Positions 56,003 through 64,000 of a stretch of 64,000 nucleotides of DNA are shown piece after piece. The stretch spans positions 219,061 through 283,060 of the forward strand of contig NZ_JACMYG010000006.1 in the NCBI RefSeq assembly GCF_014236655.1, in the 5' to 3' direction. The notes below the pieces were generated by a model. That model was given only the letters and a program-made list of their open reading frames with translations. It did not search any database and was not told the origin of the DNA. Position numbers and translations under genes: made by a program. The DNA comes from Pseudomonas kielensis. Its GTDB lineage: Bacteria > Pseudomonadota > Gammaproteobacteria > Pseudomonadales > Pseudomonadaceae. Positions within the stretch are counted from its first letter, which is position 1. Every line of letters begins with the position of its first letter.

Positions 56003-59000
56003 ATGAAAGCAGGTCTGTACCAACCAGATGAATTCAAGGATAACTGCGGTTTCGGCCTGATAGCCCATATGCAGGGCGAACCCAGTCATACCCTTTTGCA
56101 AACGGCCATCGAGGCCCTGACCTGCATGACCCACCGCGGTGGGATCAACGCCGACGGCAAGACCGGTGACGGTTGCGGTCTGCTCATTCAAAAGCCGGAC
56201 GTGTTCCTGCGGGCAATCGCCCAGGAAACCTTCGGTGTGGAACTGCCCAAGCAATATGCGGTGGGCATGGTGTTCTTCAACCAGGACCCGGTTAAAGCCG
56301 AGGCCGCGCGCGAGAACATGAACCGCGAGATACTCGCCGAAGGCCTGCAGTTGGTCGGCTGGCGCAAAGTGCCGATCGATACCAGCGTCCTTGGCCGCCT
56401 GGCCCTGGAGCGCCTGCCGCAGATCGAGCAGGTGTTCATCGCCGGTGATGGCCTGAGCGACCAGGACATGGCCATCAAGCTGTTCAGCTCCCGTCGTCGT
56501 TCGTCCGTGGCCAACGCCGCCGACACCGACCACTACATCTGCAGCTTTTCCCACAAGACCATCATTTACAAAGGCCTGATGATGCCGGCGGACCTCACCG
56601 CCTTCTATCCGGACCTGAGCGACCAGCGCCTGCAAACCGCGATCTGCGTGTTCCACCAGCGCTTCTCCACCAACACCCTGCCGAAATGGCCGCTGGCCCA
56701 ACCGTTCCGCTTCCTGGCGCACAACGGCGAGATCAACACCATCACCGGCAACCGCAACTGGGCCGTGGCCCGTCGCACCAAGTTCAGCAACGACCTGATG
56801 GACCTGGAAGAGCTCGGCCCGCTGGTCAATCGCGTGGGTTCCGACTCCTCGAGCATGGACAACATGCTGGAGCTGATGGTCACCGGCGGCATCGACCTGT
56901 TCCGTGGCGTGCGGATGATCATTCCGCCAGCGTGGCAGAACGTCGAGACCATGGACCCGGACCTGCGTGCATTCTACGAGTACAACTCGATGCACATGGA
57001 GCCGTGGGACGGCCCGGCCGGCGTGGTCATGACCGACGGTCGCTACGCGGTGTGCCTGCTTGACCGTAACGGTCTGCGTCCGGCGCGCTGGGTGACCACC
57101 AAGAACGGCTTCATCACCCTGGCCTCGGAAATCGGCGTCTGGAACTACCAGCCAGAAGACGTGATCGCCAAGGGCCGCGTTGGCCCGGGCCAGATCTTTG
57201 CCGTGGACACCGAGACCGGCCAGATCCTCGACACCGATGCGATCGACAACCGCTTGAAGTCTCGTCATCCGTACAAGCAATGGCTGCGCAAGAATGCCCT
57301 GCGCATCCAGGCGACCATGGAAGACAACGACCACGGTTCGGCCTTCTACGACGTCGACCAGCTCAAGCAATACATGAAGATGTACCAGGTGACGTTCGAA
57401 GAGCGTGACCAGGTGCTGCGCCCACTGGGTGAGCAGGGCTACGAAGCCGTTGGCTCCATGGGCGACGATACGCCGATGGCCGTGCTGTCCCAGCGCGTGC
57501 GCACGCCGTACGACTATTTCCGCCAGCAGTTCGCCCAGGTGACCAACCCGCCGATCGACCCGCTGCGTGAAGCCATCGTCATGTCGCTGGAGATCTGCCT
57601 CGGTGCCGAGCGCAACATCTTCCAGGAGTCGCCGGAACACGCCTCGCGCGTGATCCTCAGCTCGCCGGTCATTTCCCCGGCCAAGTGGCGCTCGCTGATG
57701 AACCTCGATCGCCCGGGCTTCGAGCGCCAGGTCATCGACCTCAACTACGACGAGGCCATGGGCCTTGAAGCCGCGGTGCGCAATGTCGCCGACCAGGCTG
57801 AAGAAGCCGTGCGTGCCGGTCGCACCCAGATCGTGCTGAGTGACCGTCACATTGCCCCGGGCAAGTTGCCGATCCACGCTTCTCTGGCTACCGGCGCGGT
57901 GCACCACCGGCTGACCGAAAAAGGCCTGCGCTGCGACTCCAACATCCTGGTCGAGACCGCCACCGCGCGCGATCCGCACCACTTCGCGGTACTGATCGGT
58001 TTCGGCGCTTCGGCGGTCTATCCGTTCCTGGCCTACGAAGTGCTGGGTGACCTGATCCGCACCGGCGAAGTGCTGGGCGACCTCTATGAGGTGTTCAAGA
58101 ACTACCGCAAAGGCATCACCAAGGGCCTGTTGAAGATCCTGTCGAAGATGGGCATCTCCACCATCGCGTCCTACCGTGGCGCCCAGTTGTTCGAAGCCAT
58201 CGGCCTGTCCCAGGAAGTCTGCGACCTGAGCTTCCGTGGCGTACCGAGCCGCATCAAAGGCGCGCGTTTCGTCGACATCGAAGCCGAACAGAAGGCCCTG
58301 GCAGCCGAAGCCTGGAGCCCGCGCAAGCCGATCCAGCAGGGCGGCCTGCTGAAGTTCGTCCACGGTGGCGAATATCACGCCTACAACCCGGACGTGGTCA
58401 ACACCCTGCAAGCCGCTGTGCAGCAGGGTGACTACAGCAAGTTCAAGGAATACACGGCGCTGGTGGACAACCGTCCGGTGTCGATGATCCGCGACCTGTT
58501 CAAGGTCAAGACCCTGGATACGCCGCTGGACATCAGCGAGATCGAACCGCTGGAATCGGTGCTCAAGCGCTTCGACTCCGCCGGTATCTCCCTCGGTGCC
58601 CTGTCGCCGGAAGCCCACGAAGCCCTGGCCGAAGCCATGAACCGCCTGGGTGCGCGTTCCAACTCCGGTGAAGGTGGTGAAGACCCGGCGCGCTACGGCA
58701 CCATCAAGAGCTCGAAAATCAAGCAGGTCGCCACTGGCCGATTTGGCGTGACCCCGGAATACCTGGTCAACGCCGAAGTGCTGCAGATCAAAGTGGCCCA
58801 GGGCGCCAAGCCTGGCGAAGGTGGGCAACTGCCGGGCGGCAAGGTCAACGGCCTGATCGCCAAGCTGCGTTATGCGGTGCCGGGCGTGACCCTGATCTCG
58901 CCTCCGCCGCACCACGACATCTATTCCATCGAAGACTTGTCGCAGCTGATTTTCGACCTCAAGCAAGTCAACCCCAAGGCCCTGGTCTCGGTGAAACTGG

Positions 59001-60448
59001 TGGCAGAAGCGGGCGTCGGCACCATTGCCGCTGGTGTGGCCAAGGCCTATGCCGACCTGATCACCATCTCCGGCTACGATGGCGGCACCGGTGCTTCGCC
59101 GCTGACCTCGATCAAGTACGCCGGTGCGCCGTGGGAACTGGGCCTGGCGGAAACCCACCAGACCCTGCGCGGCAACGACCTGCGCGGCAAGGTACGGGTG
59201 CAGACCGACGGTGGCCTGAAAACCGGCCTCGACGTGATCAAGGCGGCCATCCTCGGCGCTGAAAGCTTCGGCTTCGGCACCGCACCGATGATCGCCCTGG
59301 GCTGCAAATACCTGCGCATCTGCCACCTGAACAACTGCGCCACTGGCGTGGCGACCCAGAACGAGAAGCTGCGCAAGGATCACTACATCGGTACCGTCGA
59401 CATGGTGGTGAATTTCTTCACCTACGTCGCCGAAGAAACCCGCGAGTGGCTGGCCAAGCTGGGCGTGCGCTCTCTCGAAGAGCTGATCGGGCGTACCGAC
59501 CTGCTGGAAATCCTCGAGGGCCAGACCGCCAAGCAGCAACACCTGGACCTGACGCCGTTGCTGGGCAGCGATCACATCCCGGCAGACAAGCCGCAGTTCT
59601 GCCAGGTCGAGCGCAACCCGCCGTTCGACAAGGGCCTGCTGGCCGAGAAAATGGTCGACCTGGCCACCTCGGCCATCAATGACCTGAGCGGCGCCGAATT
59701 CGCCCTGGACATCTGCAACTGCGATCGCTCGATCGGTGCACGGATCTCCGGTGAAATCGCGCGCAAGCATGGTAATCAGGGCATGGCCAATGCACCGATC
59801 ACCTTCCGCTTCAAAGGCACTGCCGGGCAGAGCTTTGGGGTGTGGAACGCCGGTGGCCTGAACATGTACCTGGAAGGCGATGCCAACGACTACGTCGGCA
59901 AAGGCATGACCGGCGGCAAGCTGGTGATCGTTCCGCCCAAGGGCAGCCTCTACAAGACGCAGGACAGCGCCATTATCGGCAACACCTGCCTGTACGGCGC
60001 CACGGGCGGCAAGCTGTTCGCCGCCGGTACCGCGGGCGAGCGATTTGCTGTGCGTAACTCCGGTGCCCACACCGTGGTCGAAGGCACTGGCGATCACTGC
60101 TGCGAATACATGACCGGTGGTTTCGTCTGCGTCCTGGGCAAGACCGGTTACAACTTCGGTTCAGGCATGACCGGCGGTTTCGCCTACGTGCTCGACCAGG
60201 ACAACACCTTCGTTGACCGGGTCAACCATGAACTGGTGGAAATCCAGCGGATCAGCGGCGAGGCGATGGAAGCCTACCGTAGCCATTTGCAGCGTGTGCT
60301 GAACGAGTACGTCGAGGAAACCGACAGCGAGTGGGGTCGTGAACTCGCTGAGAACCTCGATGATTACGTGCGTCGTTTCTGGCTGGTCAAGCCCAAGGCT
60401 GCCAACCTGAAATCGTTGCTTTCCAGCACCCGTGCCAACCCGCAGTGA
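56003..60448 (+). CDS. gltB: Glutamate synthase large subunit
   Basis: This 1481-residue NADPH glutamate synthase alpha chain converts glutamine plus 2-oxoglutarate to two glutamates with GltD. The ATG at 56003 ([14 protein letters not shown]) has GGTGAG 9 bases before it. The GTG at 55997 is too close. Cys15 after a 14-residue propeptide is the Ntn amidotransferase nucleophile. The FMN domain includes [20 protein letters not shown]. The 3Fe-4S cysteines are in [19 protein letters not shown]. The C-terminal GXGXG beta-helix repeats start near residue 1245. Very long antisense frames across it are codon-bias shadows. Confidence 0.97.
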   Translation: MKAGLYQPDEFKDNCGFGLIAHMQGEPSHTLLQTAIEALTCMTHRGGINADGKTGDGCGLLIQKPDVFLRAIAQETFGVELPKQYAVGMVFFNQDPVKAEAARENMNREILAEGLQLVGWRKVPIDTSVLGRLALERLPQIEQVFIAGDGLSDQDMAIKLFSSRRRSSVANAADTDHYICSFSHKTIIYKGLMMPADLTAFYPDLSDQRLQTAICVFHQRFSTNTLPKWPLAQPFRFLAHNGEINTITGNRNWAVARRTKFSNDLMDLEELGPLVNRVGSDSSSMDNMLELMVTGGIDLFRGVRMIIPPAWQNVETMDPDLRAFYEYNSMHMEPWDGPAGVVMTDGRYAVCLLDRNGLRPARWVTTKNGFITLASEIGVWNYQPEDVIAKGRVGPGQIFAVDTETGQILDTDAIDNRLKSRHPYKQWLRKNALRIQATMEDNDHGSAFYDVDQLKQYMKMYQVTFEERDQVLRPLGEQGYEAVGSMGDDTPMAVLSQRVRTPYDYFRQQFAQVTNPPIDPLREAIVMSLEICLGAERNIFQESPEHASRVILSSPVISPAKWRSLMNLDRPGFERQVIDLNYDEAMGLEAAVRNVADQAEEAVRAGRTQIVLSDRHIAPGKLPIHASLATGAVHHRLTEKGLRCDSNILVETATARDPHHFAVLIGFGASAVYPFLAYEVLGDLIRTGEVLGDLYEVFKNYRKGITKGLLKILSKMGISTIASYRGAQLFEAIGLSQEVCDLSFRGVPSRIKGARFVDIEAEQKALAAEAWSPRKPIQQGGLLKFVHGGEYHAYNPDVVNTLQAAVQQGDYSKFKEYTALVDNRPVSMIRDLFKVKTLDTPLDISEIEPLESVLKRFDSAGISLGALSPEAHEALAEAMNRLGARSNSGEGGEDPARYGTIKSSKIKQVATGRFGVTPEYLVNAEVLQIKVAQGAKPGEGGQLPGGKVNGLIAKLRYAVPGVTLISPPPHHDIYSIEDLSQLIFDLKQVNPKALVSVKLVAEAGVGTIAAGVAKAYADLITISGYDGGTGASPLTSIKYAGAPWELGLAETHQTLRGNDLRGKVRVQTDGGLKTGLDVIKAAILGAESFGFGTAPMIALGCKYLRICHLNNCATGVATQNEKLRKDHYIGTVDMVVNFFTYVAEETREWLAKLGVRSLEELIGRTDLLEILEGQTAKQQHLDLTPLLGSDHIPADKPQFCQVERNPPFDKGLLAEKMVDLATSAINDLSGAEFALDICNCDRSIGARISGEIARKHGNQGMANAPITFRFKGTAGQSFGVWNAGGLNMYLEGDANDYVGKGMTGGKLVIVPPKGSLYKTQDSAIIGNTCLYGATGGKLFAAGTAGERFAVRNSGAHTVVEGTGDHCCEYMTGGFVCVLGKTGYNFGSGMTGGFAYVLDQDNTFVDRVNHELVEIQRISGEAMEAYRSHLQRVLNEYVEETDSEWGRELAENLDDYVRRFWLVKPKAANLKSLLSSTRANPQ

Positions 60449-60471
60449 TATGCGCCTGAAGAGTTTGATGA

Positions 60472-61899
<1,428 letters not shown>

Positions 61900-61926
61900 G
61901 CTGCGTTAGAAACAGCACTGCAATAC

Positions 61927-62015
61927 CTGTGGGAGCTGGCTTGCCAGCGATAGCATCACCTCGGTCTACCTGACCAACCGAGGTGTCTGCATCGCCGGCA
62001 AGCCAGCTCCCACAG
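61927..62015. repeat. REPIN with an inner inverted repeat between gltD and hemE
   Basis: The arms 61927-61951 and 61991-62015 are complementary over 25 bp with one mismatch (core CTGTGGGAGCTGGC). The 39-base interior carries its own perfect arms CACCTCGGT and ACCGAGGTG. The whole could fold as one long cruciform-like hairpin. Confidence 0.92.
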
Positions 62016-62146
62016 TGTTTTGTATTGTTGCGAAAACCGTGTTCCAACCGCGACAAATTGACCCGATAGACAAAAGGCTGACCTGCATCCGTGCCTTTTG
62101 TGCTCGGCTCTGAGAAAATGCCCGCACTTTTTTTCCGGATGCCGAC

Positions 62147-63214
62147 ATGACTGCCCTGAAGAACGACCGTTTCCTTCGTGCCCTGCTCAAGCAACCCGTA
62201 GACGTCACGCCCGTGTGGATGATGCGTCAGGCCGGTCGCTACCTGCCTGAATACCGTGCCAGCCGCGCTAAGGCCGGCGACTTCATGAGCCTGTGCATGA
62301 ACCCGGAGTTCGCTTGCGAAGTCACCATGCAGCCGCTCGATCGCTACCCGCAGCTGGATGCGGCGATCCTGTTCTCCGACATCCTGACCATTCCCGATGC
62401 CATGGGCCAGGGCCTGTACTTCGAAACCGGCGAAGGTCCGCGCTTCAAGAAAGTCGTCAGCACCCTGGCCGACATCGAAGCCCTGCCGATTCCTGATCCG
62501 CACAAAGACCTCGGCTACGTGATGGACGCGGTCAGCACCATCCGCCGCGAGCTCAACGGCCGCGTGCCGCTGATCGGCTTTGCCGGCAGCCCATGGACCC
62601 TGGCGACCTACATGGTTGAAGGCGGCTCGTCGAAAGACTACCGCAAGACCAAAACCATGCTCTATGACAACCCGCAAGCCCTGCACCTGCTGCTGGACAA
62701 GCTCGCACAGACAGTCACCAGCTACCTCAACGGCCAGATCATGGCCGGCGCGCAAGCGGTGCAGATCTTCGACAGCTGGGGCGGCGCCCTCTCGGCGGCG
62801 GCGTACCAGGAATTCTCCCTGGCCTACATGCGCAAGATCGTCAGCGGCCTGATCCGTGAGCACGAAGGCCGTAAAGTGCCGGTGATCCTGTTCACCAAGA
62901 GCGGCGGCCTGTGGCTGGAAAGCATCGCCGACAGTGGCGCTGATGCATTGGGCCTGGACTGGACCTGCGACATCGGCAGCGCCCGTGACCGCGTCGGCAG
63001 CAAGGTAGCCCTGCAAGGCAACATGGACCCGACCGTGCTGTACGCCAAGCCTGAAGCCATTCGCAGCGAAGTCGGGCGGATCCTCGCCAGCTACGGCAAA
63101 GGCAGCGGCCACGTGTTCAACCTCGGCCACGGCATCACCCCGGAAGTCGATCCGGAACACGCCGGTGCCTTCCTGCGTGCGGTGCACGAGTTGTCGGCGC
63201 AGTATCACGAGTGA
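62147..63214 (+). CDS. hemE: Uroporphyrinogen decarboxylase
   Basis: This 355-residue homodimeric cytosolic enzyme removes four carboxyls from uroporphyrinogen III to give coproporphyrinogen III (heme pathway). The signature [16 protein letters not shown] holds the substrate Arg residues. [15 protein letters not shown] supplies the catalytic Asp. [16 protein letters not shown] is the second family signature. The terminator downstream is 11 bases from the stop. Confidence 0.97.
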   Translation: MTALKNDRFLRALLKQPVDVTPVWMMRQAGRYLPEYRASRAKAGDFMSLCMNPEFACEVTMQPLDRYPQLDAAILFSDILTIPDAMGQGLYFETGEGPRFKKVVSTLADIEALPIPDPHKDLGYVMDAVSTIRRELNGRVPLIGFAGSPWTLATYMVEGGSSKDYRKTKTMLYDNPQALHLLLDKLAQTVTSYLNGQIMAGAQAVQIFDSWGGALSAAAYQEFSLAYMRKIVSGLIREHEGRKVPVILFTKSGGLWLESIADSGADALGLDWTCDIGSARDRVGSKVALQGNMDPTVLYAKPEAIRSEVGRILASYGKGSGHVFNLGHGITPEVDPEHAGAFLRAVHELSAQYHE

Positions 63215-63225
63215 TCGTGACCCGA

Positions 63226-63258
63226 TAAAAAACGCCCGGCAAATGCCGGGCGTTTTTG
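63226..63258 (+). terminator. Rho-independent terminator of hemE
   Basis: AAAAAACGCCCGGC and GCCGGGCGTTTTT arms surround a short AAAT loop. It begins about 12 bases after the hemE stop. Confidence 0.94.
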
Positions 63259-63716
63259 TATGCGTGTGGGCACCTTGGGTGACGCTGTAAATAGCGGCCC
63301 TGTTGGCGAGCCAGGCAGTGGGGGGCAGACTTGCTCTTTGCGGGCAAACCAGGGTTTGCAACGTTTGTTTCGCAGACGTTGTCTGTAGAACAAGGTTGGG
63401 CGATTGTAAGAAAAAGTTGCGTGACTTGTCTGATAAATAGCACCGATGACATTTCTCATGCTGTATAGGATTTATCCTACATAGAACCAGTGAGTTAATC
63501 GGTAGAGTGCGGCGCTCTCGTAATCTGGTCGCCGCAGCGTTGTGAACTTGATGTGCAGCGCTTAAATAAGTTTTGTTATTTGGTGCGGTTTGGCCAGCGT
63601 TTTCTTGCGGGGTTAAAAAGGTGCTGAAGTTGTCGCGCTCGGGAAATAACCGATTGCGTTGCGCAATATTGGGCGCTTCGCGAGTAAGTATAAATAACCA
63701 GTCTGGAACTAATAAT
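63259..63716. other. 458-base leader region before the AA10 gene
   Basis: No gene is seen. The first 120 bases look like eroded REP sequence (GGCGAGCC, GCGGGCAAACC). CAGAC-GTT-GTCTG (63373-63385) is a small perfect dyad. A 7-bp stem TGCGGCG / CGCCGCA at 63508-63536 encloses a 15-base loop. ATTGCG-TTG-CGCAAT (63653-63667) is another dyad. The stretch from 63560 on is AT-rich with TATAAATAA (63690 region), probably the AA10 promoter, although no -35 at proper spacing was found. Confidence 0.45.
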
Positions 63717-64000
63717 ATGAAACTAACTGTTTCTAGCCGCGGGATACTGGCGGGTTGCACATCCTCGATGACATTGATGGCAGCCATGCTGGCCTCACCC
63801 GGTGTGGCAGCCCATGGCTTTTTGAATGACCCACCTTCGCGAGCTTTTCTCTGCCAAAAAGGCTTGAACAAAGACTGTGGCGGCGCCCAGTACGAACCTC
63901 AAAGTGTCGGCGAGACCTTCAAGGGTTTCCCGGCCGGCGTCGGCGGCGCACCGCTGCAAGGCCCGGTAGACGGCAAGATCGCCAGTGGTGGTCATACCCT
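63717..64000 (+). CDS. Secreted AA10 lytic polysaccharide monooxygenase (chitin-binding protein), N-terminal part
   Basis: The ATG at 63717 begins an open frame that leaves the window after 94 codons. A long signal peptide (about 32 residues, [17 protein letters not shown]) ends at Ala32, so His33 becomes residue 1 of the mature enzyme. [14 protein letters not shown] is the diagnostic AA10 start, whose N-terminal His forms half of the copper histidine brace. [18 protein letters not shown] and the Gly-rich stretch fit AA10 proteins such as CbpD and GbpA. Such enzymes oxidatively cleave chitin or cellulose and are exported by type II secretion. The second copper His is outside the window. Confidence 0.88.
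   Translation, partial: MKLTVSSRGILAGCTSSMTLMAAMLASPGVAAHGFLNDPPSRAFLCQKGLNKDCGGAQYEPQSVGETFKGFPAGVGGAPLQGPVDGKIASGGHT

Noticed and set aside
55859..60097. 4.2-kb antisense open frame (about 1412 codons) opposite gltB
   Set aside because: Translation is His/Gln/Val-rich with no family resemblance and no ribosome binding site; it arises because the GC-biased third positions of gltB remove stops from the opposite strand.
63490..63560. Functional tRNA-Thr
   Set aside because: Acceptor, D, anticodon and T stems cannot be paired and there is no T-loop TTCGA motif or CCA end.

Overview
The window is about 64 kb of chromosome from a fluorescent Pseudomonas (P. fluorescens group). The evidence is the gene content and order, which from memory runs parallel to the P. 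aeruginosa PAO1 block PA5100-PA5034, the high GC with strong third-position bias, a medium-chain PHA cluster (phaC1-Z-C2-D-F-I), and many REP/REPIN inverted repeats of the TGTGGGAGC type. It is core chromosome: no integrase, transposase, prophage, CRISPR, rRNA or functional tRNA was seen.

Layout. 1-10551 (+): histidine utilisation, from the urocanase C-terminus (hutU) through an OpuA-type ABC importer (hutXWV), two ammonia-lyase paralogues, the permease hutT, hutI and hutG. 11031-17109 (+): pip-dtd, then mdoGH for osmoregulated periplasmic glucans. 17299-19916 (+): a polar amino acid ABC importer. 19982-22406: a HIT protein and, convergent, an HBM-type chemoreceptor. 22493-28524 (-): ubiE-ubiJ-ubiB-hisI-hisE-tatA-tatB-tatC-rsmE, tightly packed. 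28680-35586: PHA metabolism, with phasins on + and phaC1-phaZ-phaC2-phaD on -. 35846-43330 (-): DUF971, hslVU, a SPOR protein, argS and priA. 43500-45319 (+): rpmE and malic enzyme. 45514-47955 (-): PBP1a, divergent from pilMNOPQ-aroK-aroB-(AAA/SPOR protein) at 48170-55654. 56003-63214 (+): gltB-gltD and hemE. The window ends inside a secreted AA10 polysaccharide monooxygenase gene.

How the genes work together. The hut genes import histidine and degrade it to glutamate. GltBD, MaeB, HemE, HisIE and AroKB are central biosynthesis. UbiE/J/B, Tat, MdoGH, PonA and PilM-Q serve the respiratory chain and envelope. The pha genes store and remobilise carbon on granules coated by the phasins PhaI and PhaF.

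The most unusual observation is the first of the two histidase-like genes (3817-5340). It is intact over 507 codons, but alignment with the adjacent catalytic HutH (5451-6983) shows exactly the three residues Ala-Ser-Gly that form the MIO electrophile missing. The catalytic tyrosine equivalent is also Leu. This looks like a retained non-MIO member of a family defined by MIO, and so a candidate pseudoenzyme or regulatory partner of HutH. Other points worth checking are a PilQ without room for AMIN domains, a Lys/Ala-rich insertion inside MdoG, two REPINs that share the same loop in opposite orientation, a heat-shock promoter for hslVU, a sigma-54-like site before phaC1, and a phased direct repeat before maeB. 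Start codons were reassigned where Shine-Dalgarno spacing or family N-termini contradicted the longest reading frame.
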